Shown: positions 25,801 through 39,700 of the stretch, piece after piece
How the letters are laid out: the number at the start of each line of letters is the position of its first letter
How positions within the stretch are numbered: position 1 is the first letter of the stretch
NCBI GenBank assembly: GCA_000499405.2
Contig: HG738150.1
Span: forward strand, 19,306 to 83,305
DNA: 64,000 nt
Reading direction: 5' to 3'
DNA from: Onchocerca volvulus
Taxonomy: Eukaryota; Nematoda; Chromadorea; Rhabditida; Onchocercidae
The notes under the pieces: generated by a model
Told to the model about the DNA's origin: nothing
What the model saw: the letters and a program-made list of their open reading frames with translations, nothing else
Database searches by the model: none
Made by a program: the position numbers and the translations under genes

Positions 25801-27401
25801 TTTTTAGCTCCAATTTTTTTGAAACATAATGTGTGGAAAACATAAATTTTTCCTTCATATTAGCCTGATTAAATGATATTGGCCTAAAGATCACTTGTCA
25901 TTTAAAAAGATGATTAATTTTACTCAACTGTAATGGGTAACTATGTTATTTTTCTTCGTCTCACTCAAACTTACGAAATATTAATTTGGAAAGCATTAAA
26001 TTGGAAAAACAGAATAGCTCATTATCCAGCAGCGATGACTGAAGTTTATTCAAGTACCCTCAAGAGAGTACTCATAGATTACATTTATGAACTTATTCAT
26101 ACACATTCATTTTTCCTTTCCATCATGAAGAGTTTATTGGCAGCAATTAGATGGATGGATGGATGATTGATTGGAAGATTTCGTTGATTACTCTATTGTT
26201 GATAACAGTTAACAACTTTAAGCATTTTTCATTCCTTAAATTGTCACCCTCCCATTCTGATCTTCTTCCTTCGTCTTGCTTCATTATTGTCAACAATAAA
26301 TAGGCTTCATCAAATACAATTAATTGGCTTATTTAAAAAGCCTTACATTCTTCCTTTTCTTCTTTCTCCTTCCATTTCCTCATGCTCCCTAAAATCCGTT
26401 TATTGAAATCACGACTTCCGGCAAAACAGCATATTAGATAACATTTGATTGCAATAGTAACTGCTGGTTGTAGCTAAACTTTCTTCCAGTTATTTATCAG
26501 GCTTTTTTCCTCAAAACTAGGCTAATTTTCAAGAAGAGAATGATTCGAAATAGTATTGTAACAAATAGTCTGCTTATTTTGATTTTGCATCACGTCTCAC
26601 AGCAATAAACTTCTAAGCATCGACGGAAAAGGTCATTAATTCTACTTTTGACGAATCAACTTTGATAGATAAAATATGGTCGTACCTTTTCAGCATTTTA
26701 AATTTTTCCAGTAGATCCACGAGTAGTTATTGTTATTATTAGCACATAGTACTATTTTTCAATTATTGTTATTAATAGTTCTTTTTCATTTTGTTTATAA
26801 CTGATTCCGATATTGTAATTTTATTTCTTTGATATAACGAATAGCATTTGATTGTAGAAAATGGAATTTAATTGTGGAAATTTGAATTCATTTCGATTAG
26901 TTCATGATGAATGATATTAGTTCAAAAATAATTTTTAATGAGCAGAGAATCATTTGCAATCAATTTCTTATTAGTTATAGTATTATTGCTTAAATATTTT
27001 CCATCTCTAAGAAGTTTCTCAATTTTTCTTATCCTATGAAATTTGCTTATGAAAAATTCTCATTTTAGAAAATGAATTTCTGATGACTTCCTTTACCTAC
27101 AATAGTATTTTAAACTATCTAAATATATTTTGGGCTAAAAAGTGAGCTAAAAAGTTGTGGGAATGACTGGACAACAAAGTAGCGAGTGATTTTGATCTTG
27201 ACTAATGATTTAAGATTTTTGAATGGCTAGTGATTCAAAATTTTTTAAATTTTAAGACACAGTTCATAGTCATTTTAATTTGAACTATTCGCGAAATGAC
27301 TAAATTAAATTATCCTACTGAAGAGAAAGTTACATTTTAGGATATGAGAGTGTTGGATTCCATGGTGAATGAACGGAAAATTACGGATATAGCTAGTTGA
27401 T

Positions 27402-27452
<51 letters not shown>
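27402..27452. repeat. Uninterrupted 51-base G run
   Basis: Fifty-one consecutive G residues in an otherwise AT-rich, gene-free region. G runs of this length can form G-quadruplexes on the plus strand and are known fork barriers in nematodes (they are unstable in C. elegans lacking the DOG-1 helicase). The exact length may be an assembly or sequencing estimate. Confidence 0.95.
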
Positions 27453-27453
<1 letters not shown>

Positions 27454-29888
27454 AAAATAGCAATGGAATAGAAAATTTTAGGTGAAAATTTCCTTCTTTC
27501 TCCGGTTTGTGCGGACGACAAATCTCTCGAGATATTCTTTCTTTAAATTATCAAATTTCCTTTTCTTTCTTTATCAAAAAATTAATGAATTCTTGCTGTT
27601 CTCAAAAAGAAAAAAAGAGGGTTTTTTCATTTTGCAGAATCATTCTTGGCATCACTTCAATTTCACGAGTGATTATTAAAAATTTTCGAAATTTCAAAAA
27701 ACTATTGAATCGTTTTTTTTTTTTTCTTTGTTGTTGAAAGACAGATTTTTGGAAGGACGGTGCAGGAATAAAATCCTTCTAACAGCTCCAGGAGAGGTGT
27801 GATGCCCAACAAGCGTTGCATTTCATTGGTTCTACGGAAAAAAGAAAGCTCCACCTTTCTTGGATAGGTTGGAACTTTTTCCTTTTCTAGAAAGACCATA
27901 GAAACCTCAGACGTCGTTACCATCATTATCAGCGACAACAACAACAGCTAGAGATGTGATGATTGACTATATATTAACATTTATATCAATCATATTTATT
28001 AGCTTAGCCCATTCCAATATGTCGTAGTTCAAAGTGTGGCTCTGTAACATATTTAATTAACTTCTTGCCATTATGCTAATTTTTGGTTATAATTGAATAA
28101 TTAATTGATTATTCTTTGCTTTTTCAAGTAAGCTTTACTTTTAGTTTATTTTATCTTTACAGTACCATTTATCTCCTCGATTTTCTTGATTTTATGTATT
28201 CTTTGTGTCCAAAACGTGTCTTAGTATTCGGCTGTACTTGAAACATACAGTATATTCAATTGTCCCTAAAATTGCATATAACATGAATCTTATAAAAGGA
28301 GTATAGAGTTAGAAGGGTACTAACTAATTGACACAGTTTTATATCATAATAACAGCTATTCGTTACATATTTACTTTCGAATTTTTGGTTATCAGATTGC
28401 CCAGATTTGCAGTTCATGCGTCGTGTCTTCTGGTTTTGATGGTCAATCATTGGTATTAGATATTAATTTATTCCGTTTAATCCAATTTTTAATTGACAGC
28501 CGTTGCTTTAAACCGCCTGATTTGTATCATCAAGATGAAGATAGTTCCTATTTTTGAAGCTTCGTCAACTTATCTCTTGTTTGAAATGTTGCAAAACGAC
28601 AAGAGTCCAGGATCAATTTCATTCCATTCTTTTCTTTCTAAATTCGATTTTACTGAATTTTATCATTCGAAGAGTCGACTAATAAATGCTATTGAAAAGA
28701 AGCATTTCTCTGAGAAATAGAAAGAAAGGTTATGTTGTAGTTGAAGCAAGAAAAATTGATATGATAAACTAAGATTATGATATGTAAACAGTGCCCTTTC
28801 TCCTGTTGAAAAGTAGGAAAGACTCGATTCTATTATATTTCGATTATTTGCATTACGAATCGATTCCCATCAAGTTGTAAGAGTGTGCTATTCGTGATAG
28901 TGACGTTTGCAGAAGGTACGTTTTTCCAAAATAATTTTCGCGATTTCCATTCATCATACTGCAGTTTCTTGTCAAATCTGTAAAAGTTGATGATAATAGT
29001 GATAATGATAATATTGAAATAATGATAGAAAGTAATATTCGCAAAAAGGTGGACAGTATTTTGCCAGGAATCGCTGATATGATGCAATTTATTAGTACTA
29101 TCATTCTTTTATCTGTCCAATTTCTATAAAACTTTCTTGATGATAATTATATACTCATCTTATAGTAATATCCAATATCTATTCTTATTTTGAATATTTA
29201 ATTGTATTTGCAAAAATTAATTACTTCCCAACGGTAACTTTAATTATCATTGCAAGAGGAAACTGATCAAACAGTCTTTCTTTTTTGATACAAATTTTTT
29301 CCTTTGGTAGTTTTCTTCTGAGATGAAGAATATATACAAAATATTCAAGACACGTTGTCTATTCTGTCTATTTATAATTTTTTTGAAATAAAATCCTGAA
29401 GCACTTCAATGTAGTGATTGATAATTCGCACTGTCCTATCTAAATATTAATTTGACTTTCATTACGATTCACTTTTGAGCTGAAATGTTTATATAAAAAT
29501 TAAATGTATTACGTTTAATCAAGTTTTAAATTAAAAATCCTTTTCTCCAATAATATTATTGCATAGAAATATAATAATAATGAAAGCATTCATAATGAAA
29601 TCAAAAATCATTGGAAAAAATAAATTGATTTTAGGGTAAGCGAATCCTATTAGTGTTTTTAATTGCTATCGTTGTTATTTCATGCTGTGATTTGACCAGT
29701 TCGATGAAATAAGTGAGGAGGACGAGGAGACGAGAAGGGAATCCAAATTTTCCAATCATAAAATTTCCAGCACAAATGAAAATTTTTAATATGATGATTT
29801 GCCGCCGTTCATACTGTCAACAACGATTATATTTGCCATCAAGTTGATTTGTTCATAGTTTATTTTGTCCCATCAATACAGATAGACA

Positions 29889-29907
29889 GACACACACACA
29901 CACACAA
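29889..29907. repeat. (CA)n microsatellite
   Basis: A short uninterrupted CA run preceded by GATAGACAGA. A related, imperfect CGCACA/CACACG tract occurs at about 32144-32175. Confidence 0.85.
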
Positions 29908-32900
29908 AATAATCCAATCGGTATGCTGCTCGAAATATTATTATCCTTTTTCAAAATTCTTTTTGTTGAAAAAAAGCTAATTTCGAAGTTCACTGAGCTG
30001 CTTATTTGATAATGTTTTGCTCAATTTCATCAATAATCAGTTGGATCTATTCGGTTTCTTTCTTTCTTTTTCCGGTAAAGAATAAATTTTAGCGACGGGA
30101 AGTTTTGTTGTCATTCTTTAACAAGCTCAAAATTTAAATGTTTTGATCCCGAATAAAAACACTTCTCGTTTAAAACGGAATTTTTTAAATTTGTCTTTTT
30201 CCCAAAATATTTCATATCATATTGTTGAATTATGCAATAATTTTGAGAAAATAGGAGCGATACTTCTAGAATCGCACTTAGCATTTGCACTTTTAAATTG
30301 ATTATAATTTCAAGTTTGCTTCGTTTATTATACTAATTTGACGTAATGAATTGATTACACTAAAAATGATCTGTTTAGCTTTCTTTTTTTTTTTTTTTCA
30401 GATGAAATTAATGTTTAGGGTAAGTATTCGAATTAAACGAAATAATAGCATAATGAATTTCTACATTAGAACCACACTTCTCAAAATTATTCTTTATAAA
30501 ATGCTTGTGATTTTAATAAAAATATCATGAAAAGAATTCGAGATTTCGTTAATTAATTTGGTGTATCGGTAGAAACAATTCTAAAAATGGGCAAATAGAA
30601 AGCAAATGTATGATCTAGTTACTGGAAATATGTTCAAATTGATGTTATTCTCTCCGGAACGGAATTCAGATCATAATTCATTACGAAAATTACTGTGATC
30701 AGAATCTAATTTCTGTCTATAATAAAATATGATCATCAACTCATCAGTAGTAATACTGGATCACTTTTATGGGGTAAAAAAATAGAGATTTTTTCTTAAT
30801 CTACAATGCTCGATAATATGTAAAATCCATCTAGCAATTCATTATGCCATTATTTCATTTAAATCGAATACTTACGCCAAACGTTAGTTTCATTTTACTA
30901 TGAAAATTCAGAAGTTAAACTTAATTTTCAGAAATTTATTTTGATTTTTCAATTTTATTAGTGTTCACAATTATAGTTAAGAAAGTATGGACAAAGAGGA
31001 AAACTGCATATTAGACGAAGAAATATGTCGTTACGGAATAGAATTTCAGAATCCGGAAGGGAAGGATTAATGATGATAAGGAGAGAATGAATTATGGAAA
31101 AAAAGAAAAGAAGTAATTAAAAACACATTATTTTCCTGTTCGAAATTTCGAAATTAATAGGAAAGTAATTGAATGATTGAAAAAGAGTAAATTCGAAAAA
31201 TCATTTGGGAAATAATTGATAAGAATGTAACAAAAAATGAATTGCTAACTCTGTAATTCTAAAAAATATGCATTTTTCCTCTTCCTTCTCCTTCCTTCGT
31301 TCCTTCCTTCTCTTCCTGCTCTTTCCTTTCTTCCTTTTCCTCCTCCTCCTTTTCATTTCAGATAAGGCAGTAACTACTTTAAAGCTTTTCATTTACTATT
31401 TTCGCTGAGTATTTCGTTTCCATCCTTTCCTCCTTTGTTGTCTAATAAATATATAAATTATCTATCTGATTTAATTCTATTCATATTGCACTTGTCATCT
31501 CCTCTTCCCGAACTCTCGAATCCCCGTGCCTCGTCCATAATATCACCTGTTCAATTTGAATCCATTAAGCAATTATTCTAAAAGCCCGGATCTTTTGAAT
31601 ACCTTCTGAAAAAATTGCTATAATTTCTTTTTTTTGACAGATTTTAATGTTATTTTTGAGGGGGAATTTAATAAAGTATTGCAGTAAGCATCGAAATTGC
31701 GTCTATTATCATTTTCTCAGGTGAAAAATGATAATGGAAGGATAAAAGGATTTAGCTTATTAATGAAATTGATTATCTCTCTCGCTAGCAACGGGAAAAC
31801 AATTCATTTAACAAACGGCTAAGCCATTTTTTGCTTAACCAAAAGTGAGGAAAAAAAGTGAATTTCAAAAAATGGAGGAAGCAATATGCTATCCAGTCAT
31901 TATTATTCATTCATGTCTAACCCATAGGTAGTTTTCTGTGGACGCATTTTTTTAATGAACAAATAGAACTGTTTCAATTTCCTTATCGTTAGATTAAATT
32001 ATTTTAAAATTGAAATATACAAGAGAGACTGTTGGTTATTTTGAATTTCGGAAAATTTTGCTGTTCATTCAGAATGTGATCGATGAGAATGATCCATCTC
32101 GAGAGATGTATGTATCACACATCAAAACTTGTATTTCAACATACAGACGCACGCACACGCACACGCACATACACCGATGAATAGAAACTTACCATATACC
32201 CCATTTTTTGATAGCACTTCATCGAGCAACGCCCCTTCCGTCGAGAATACGAAACACAGCAATTCATTGGGACATATTTGCTGACAGTAAACAAATTTTT
32301 GGTGAAAATTTAAATGAAGGAATTAGAAAGTAAGAAAAGATTGAATTTAGGGTTCTATACGAGTTACTTTCACTGATTATTCCTCTCGCTATTCTTAACT
32401 GATATTATTCTCATCTATGAAAGATATCATTTATATGTACCTTATAAGCATTATGGATATTGCCCTTTCAGTAATTTAAAAAAGCGATCAGGTTCATGTT
32501 GATCTTGAGTGGCGAAGAATAAATCTCATGAAATAGGTTTCCAGAATGACTTTATTTGGTATACCTTAGCATTGCGAAATATCAAGTCTAATGCTCTGCC
32601 CAGATTGTGATAAGATTTCATATCAGCTATTGCTTTAATATTTCCTCAGATTCTCAGTTTCTATTGCCATTTCTTTTTATCATTCAGTTTTCTTCCTTAT
32701 TTATTATAATAACATTTCGTATAGAAATCATGCCGGAAATAAAATAAATTCTTATCAATGATCAAAGATCTGGCAAACTTTTCATGCTTTTTCGCTTTAA
32801 GAATTTATGATTAATTTTTTTATCGACAGTCTTTCTTTAAGAAATTTCAACTATCTCTTTTAATTAATTCTAATAAGCTTTTCTTTCTCCATAGAACATT

Positions 32901-33521
32901 TTGCTACCATTTCCATAGTCCAAAAAAAGTTATCTTTTGCAAAAATTTATTGAGAATTTGAAAAAACCTAGCTGATAAAAAAATAGGATCAAAATGGCTT
33001 CATATGTGTACTTGTAAAGTCTTAAAATTATCAAGAAATTTTAAAAAAAATTTCTTTATTTCACATCAAATGATATTACTTTTTCTTTCTGTTTCTTGTG
33101 ATATACTTTGAGCTGTATGTGAAGGATTGCTTGCATGTTTTTACAATTTTTGAATTTTAATCATGCTTGAAATTTCTTATTGAAATAAATTGAAGACTGT
33201 CTTTAAAATTTGAAACTTATATGTCCAAAATTACTACTAGATAGTTTCATCGAAGGTATTTATTTCTAATCATTAAACTTTGAGAGGGAATTTCACATTT
33301 AGATTCTAGTCAGAATTTGTTTTGTTTGGGAATTTTTATAACAAGGATTTTATAAAACTCGTCAAAATTGATTTGATGAGTTGTTTTTCTTCCAGTGATT
33401 TAGTGATTTGTATTATCAATGCTTCAATAGTTAATTTTAGAGAACGCTAACTTTATAATCTTTTACTTTCTCCCATTTTTCAGTCGTTTTTTTTCCAGGA
33501 TAATTTGTTGGATATCATTCA

Positions 33522-33756
33522 ATGAATTCATTTTTTCCGGGTGCTACAAATTTGGTTGTTGCAAATACCGTTGTGGTAATAACTTAAACAAATTATCACC
33601 GAGTTACTTTGTAATTTGTTGCAGCGAACTCTTTTCATGAAACTATAAGTTACCATAATTTTAAAAATTTGAAATTATCCATTATTTATTTTTGAATTGT
33701 AATTTCTACTTCAATTTCACAATATATATCACATCTTCAGAATTCATCATCATCAT

Positions 33757-33787
<31 letters not shown>

Positions 33788-36700
33788 ATCATCAGTACCA
33801 GCAGCAGTGCACGATCGTCGACGTAAGTCAATATCACCATCCAGTCCAGAAAATAAGCATTCGGAAGAACGGAATGAAACAAAACGATTCCGAAGTCCGA
33901 GCAATCAAGATGAAACTAATATCACCACTAGTAGTACTAAAAACAAGGGGAAAAATAATGCTTATAGCATAACTAAATTGCTAGAAAAGAAAGAATCGAG
34001 CAGCAGTCGAGCCAGGTTTGAAACATTTCCGATAAATAAAAATGAATATATATGTTTCTATTATAATAGTGGTATTTCATTTATTTTTGATGATAAATGT
34101 TGATCATTTATTTGAGGAATACATTTTTTTTTCGATGAAATTTAAAAATCTAGCAAATGACAACAAATTACTTAATAACTTTCATTTTCAGCAGCTCATC
34201 GGCAAGCGATGATGATAATGCAGCAACTGGTCGATGTCATTCAACTGATGATGATGGCAGTCGGTTAGTTAGCTAAGTTAAAATTAGGAAAATATATTTT
34301 AATTTCCTCCAAGAAACGCTTCTGTTAGAAAAATAAGAAGCGAGTGCGAAAGGAATCTGAAGAAGCTAATATTATAGATTCGAAACATGAAATGTGTTTT
34401 TGACATTCTTTTTCCTCATGAAACAGTTGTCATCAACAGCTTCTTCTCTTTTTATGTTTGCCCTAAACTGATTCAGATGTATGGATCTGGCAGAATTTGG
34501 ACGTGCCGTCACATGGCCACATTTTTTCACAGCTGGACCGTCAGCCTTCACCGTCCCTCACGCTGCAGGCTCATTAATGGATTCAAATTCATTTGCCAAT
34601 ACCATTGCCGCTGCTGCTGTTACCGCTGATGGACAAGAGTTATCTCAAGTCCAGCAGATTCAAGTCAATAATAATAACTTTTGGAAAAATAGAACTCTTT
34701 GATTGGGATGGAAAAACGATGCATAATTAAAGCTTCAGTGCTGTAGTATTATGATATTCTGCAAGCAGTAGTTCGATCAGACTTGAAGTTATTAATTTAG
34801 TGCGTGAAATTATTTGGAAAAAGTTGCGATGAAATTCCGCCATTTTATCTTCTTTCATTTCCAGATATCTATTCAATGAGTTCAAATTACTAAAACAAAA
34901 TGAATTTGAACGATATTGATTTCAGAATGCCTATCTTTCTTATATTCTTGGCACATCGATGACAACTGCTGTTTCAAGAGCACCAGTGATATCGCACCAT
35001 CATCCTCTGCATATCATGGTTGCGCCATCTGATACTGGTACATTTATTGTCTTTATTTTCATATTTTACGCATTTTGGAGAAGTCATCAAAAAAATTTCA
35101 ATGCTAACCTCTTCTGCAGATTTTCTGTCTTTCATATATCTTGGCCTTTCTGTACAAAAAAAAGGCTTTCAGAATGTATAAGTTCTCGGAATCTTACCAT
35201 AGTTTTTGTTTCAAACTCTCGCTGCAGAAAAGTGAAGAACTTGGTGAATTTGGGACTTCTATAAATTAAACTAATTAAAAATTTAGTGTCTGAAAGTCTG
35301 CAATTATCGATATCTGTTTCTCACTGGAATTTTAAAGAATTGGAATGTGAATATTTAAGAGACAATTTTTTTTTTTATACATCCAGAAATTTTAATTCAA
35401 TTCATGAAAAATGGAGAAAGAAGACGTAACAACTGAAGAAGGAGGGGGAAGGGAAGTTATCGAAGGGTAACAGCAGATGTTTCTAACTGAACCTGATAGT
35501 TATCCAAATTATGAATATGTTAATTTGATGCATTTGCATGTTTATATTTTCTATGAATAGATGGATGGACATCGTTGAACTGCTCATTAAAAATTAATTT
35601 TCTAAAATGATCTATTTTCAACAATTAATTTCCAATAATTGGAACACATTTAAATTGTTCTAATTTCTCTTTTCCTACGGTTGTGATATGTGCAGCAATT
35701 ATGCAGATTCGTTAGACGGCTTTTGAATCTGAATAATTTCTGAATAAGTAAGATAAAGTAGAATAAGAATTGTCAAATATATGCCAAATATAATGATAAC
35801 ACATTCTTTCTATCGGAAAAATTTCTCGAATTTTCATCTATTCATGGAGTTGAAAATAAAAATGTGAGAACCGAACGGGCTATAACGGGTATGGAAGACA
35901 GCAATTCATCAATACTACATCTTATTAACATATTCTTTTTATCAATTAATTCATATATCAATTGACTAAATCAAGAAATTCACTCAAAAATGCGTGAAAA
36001 AAGGAAATTGCAATTGATCTCCAAATCTAACTTTTGTATTGGATTACCGTTTCGTTCGTCTCGCTCACGACTTGCTACCTTTTGATAATACCGCTTGACT
36101 TCTACGTGATTTGCTCGTCTTCTCTTCCCACTTATCATCTTATCATTTTAACATTATTCAACTCTCTCTCTCCTCTTTATTCAAATTTTTTCAACAATTC
36201 ACGAGAAGAATACAGAATGAAGTTGCTAATTGAAATACAGTACGCTGTGAAAACTTTGATGAAAAATTATGTATGTATGTTTGTCTCCTTTCTTTTCACC
36301 TCTTCCTTTTTCTCAATAATTCCCTCTCTCCTCCTCTTCTTTTTGTATAAATGTGATATTTCTTTTCTGTCTAGATGAAATCTATCTGTTGACCCAATGA
36401 GATTCTGATAGACTGTTTCGTTTTTTTCCTAATTTTTACCTTTTAAGCACTATCACTGATGGCGATTGACATCTTATGGGAATGATAAATTATTGACAAA
36501 CAGATGTAAATTTTGAGGATTGTAAGTGAAGTGGGAAGATGGCACGGCGTAGCATCACGTAGCGTGAGTAACACGCAATCCACGTTTTCTCCTATTTCTT
36601 TATTTTCCATTCACAGACTAATTGCTCTTCATTTTCTTCCAATGCCTTTCCCCAACATCTGATGGGAAGGAAATATTCAACAATAAATTGCAAAATTTTT

Positions 36701-39700
36701 CAACAGAAAGCGAAGAAAGTAGATAAAATAGAGGGATTAGAGAAGCAAAGATGAAGGGCAGGTGCGGGGGTGGGAAATATTTCATTGTATTATTTATATT
36801 TCGTTTAGATTTCTGTCAAACAGTTATCACTTATTTAATCAGCAAATTACTGATTACAAGCCAATAATAGCTGAGGAAGTCTGTCAAAAAATAAGTCCTT
36901 CTAATTCACAGTTATCATTGAAATACTGGCTGATCGGATATTTTCTTTTGCCATATAAAGGATACAACAACTAAGAATGTTGTAAGAATTCGATGAATTA
37001 TAATTTGATGTATGGTTATTGATTGGCCTAATTCTCTGTTCTGAATTTAGCATTACATTGTCAGCTATATGAGGATGAAAAAATAAATAGAAGAAATATT
37101 CCATTCAAAAAATCATTTCATTTTCAATTGAAAATGTTACGAGTTTCCCTTGAATTAAATATCAAAAATTATATTTTAAATTTCGAAATTCCTCTTCCAT
37201 CCAATTTGTGCAGTCTTTTTAATACAAGATTAGTATTGCGATTTTCGTTTAATGTATCCATTTATTGAAATATTTGAGTATTAGTGACAAATGATATATT
37301 TTGGAGATAAAAAGTGAGTCTTTGCTCATGAAGTTTAAAAATAATTAAAATTGACTATTTTGTGCATATATAATGATGATTTACTGCATTCTCCGACAAG
37401 GTGCCAATTTCCGGAACTTTTCTCAGCAATTATATATATTACATCCTTAATGTGCACATCAATATTCTGTAATTGAAGCTTTCAAAACTAAAATAATTCC
37501 GCAGTCTAATATCTATAAATATTTTTTAGAATATGAGAAGTTTGCTTTTGACATTTGTCAGGGGAAATATTTAATAATCTTTTTTAGATCTAATTTTTAA
37601 TTTTGAGTTTTTGCATTTTAAAAACATCAATTATGAAATATTTTGAAAAATAGAGAAATTGTTTAAAAAAATGTAGTAATCAAAGAAAAATTATAAAGAA
37701 ATCCAAAAAAAAGATTTGATTTTTATAAAATTAAAATTCATATTATTATTAACAACTTATTGTAGGTATATCTCTATGGTAGATCTATATAAATAAAAAT
37801 GTAAATGTTCGTTGTTACTTGCTTCAAATGTTCCATGTTCTTCAGCGTTGTTTTGAAATTTCGAAAGAACATTGCAATCGAATAGGCGCGTGTTTTTATA
37901 TAGATAGGTATCTTTAAGAACTTTCGAGCATTTAAGATTTTGAACAAACGAACATTTTCCAGTAAATTAGAAGTAATTTAATAATTGAGTAGCTGAATCG
38001 ATCTGCTATTACTGTTATGGTCCTTTTTTGGAGAAAGGTGTTGGTAATGAGATTCGTTTTCAATATCAACTTGAAAGACCACAGCGTGCCTGATTTTTGA
38101 TTTTTGAGCAGTTCGGTGATTTGCATTTGAGGCATATTTGGTATGGAGTAGAATTAACGGATATAAAAGTAATAGGGGAAGAAGCAGCAGGAGACTTTCA
38201 CTTTGACAACCGCAGATGACCTCAACCTGTATGGTTTTAGTTTTCTTTCATGCGTCATCGAAATGATTTCCTACAAAATTGGCACAATGAAAGGACTAAT
38301 CAAACTCACTGACGTTGACTTCAAACATATTTTTTCGCTCACAATTTCAGATTAAAACAAAAAAATTTTTAGGTAATTAGAAATTTTGATTGTTGCAATA
38401 ATGAGACATCTAGAAAATTTGAAATATTTTCAATAAAGACTTACTGATCTTTAATTTTTGGCCTTTGAAAATAAATCAGAATAGCGGAGAATTGATAGGA
38501 ATTTTTTCTTTTTCATAAAAAAATATCATTATAAGTAAAGTATTAACATATTTCAAGGCATCTATTCAAGAAAGAGCTGAAATTATTTGAATAATTTTAC
38601 TAGCGTTTATTTGATTTGTGGTTAAATAAAATGATTCATTTCGAGATTTCTCCTTTTTTTCGAGAAGAATTTAGAACTGCAGTATAATGGATTGGATTGG
38701 TTTATTTACCGATCATTTCACTTAATAAAGAAGAGATTGGTTGTCAGAAACATGAACTGATTAATATGGAATATACATGCAAGCAAAATTAATTCATTCT
38801 CATATTAATTGCATTTCATTCCATTTACATATATCCAATCACTTCTTTTGCCTAACTCATGTCATCTTCAGCTTTCCTTCAGAAATTAACTATTATCATC
38901 TGTTTCCTTTCACTTTTTTTGGAAAAACAATATACTAATCTTTTCTTTACTCATGAATAAATGATTTTGCTTTGATTTATGTAATTTTAACTTTAAAGTT
39001 AACTTTGTGGGTAATTTAAAGTGACTGAATGGAATCATTTTAGTTAAATCCAATTAAAGTTCAGAAAAATCTTTTAATTTTATTAATATGAATAAAAAAT
39101 ATGAGATAATCTTTTAACCGATAACTTAATCAGTGCAGGAAAATGTATCATATTAGCCAAAACACTATAGCCTACCGTCCGTTGGATATTACCCGATCGA
39201 TCAGTAAAAAATAGAAAACTTTCATGTGCAGTTGTTTTTTCATGGAAAATTGTTCACACAGTAATCACAAATAATCAAGCAAATAATTTTATTGCACATT
39301 TTCGGGTGTCATCTGCCTTCTCATCCTATTCTTACCCCGTAAACTTAGATCCTCGTTGTGCGGTCTCTTTTAGGCTATCGCTAATCAGCATTTTAATGAT
39401 GGAAGAGAGAAATCGGCAAATTGCGCATTCCTTTCTTTGTTTCCTCATATTTCATTGAAGACAATTATTTGAACGATTGAAAGCAACCCTATATCATTGA
39501 GGAAACATATGTTGCTGATTTTTGATGAATTTGAAAATTTGCTTTTTGATAAGCTGAGAAATTCATTGATTAGCATCATTCAATTAATTGTGTTACTTAA
39601 AACGAACAGATCAAAGCTTCCAACATCTTTAATCGTTGAATGTTAAGTAATTTGTTATATTTCAAATTGATTGACCAAACTATGAATTTTTTGGCTTGAT

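Larger units (their letters stand above)
14544..33521. other. Long gene-poor stretch upstream of the NK6 homeobox gene
   Basis: Nearly 19 kb without a convincing multi-exon gene on either strand. Open stretches here are short and their translations are dominated by F, I, L, S or K without domain motifs. Distinct contents are listed separately: an 11-bp inverted repeat (15458-15525), a palindromic T-box-like site (22793-22810), the long G run (27402-27452), a CA repeat (29889-29907) and a CGCACA/CACACG tract (32144-32175). Words of the type GATGGATGG recur (around 22508, 24344, 24590 on the other strand, 26151). The next gene downstream is a developmental homeobox gene, so enhancers are likely in here, but none can be shown from one sequence. 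Confidence 0.5.

Noticed and set aside
27702..27944. Minus-strand 80-codon stretch next to the G run
   Set aside because: Looks partly protein-like but ends in a lysine run from a T tract and has no recognisable relative or supporting splice context.
36034..36378. 114-codon hydrophobic open stretch
   Set aside because: Inside the 5-kb homeobox intron; composition is F/L/S-rich from CT/TC tracts, with no signal or domain pattern.
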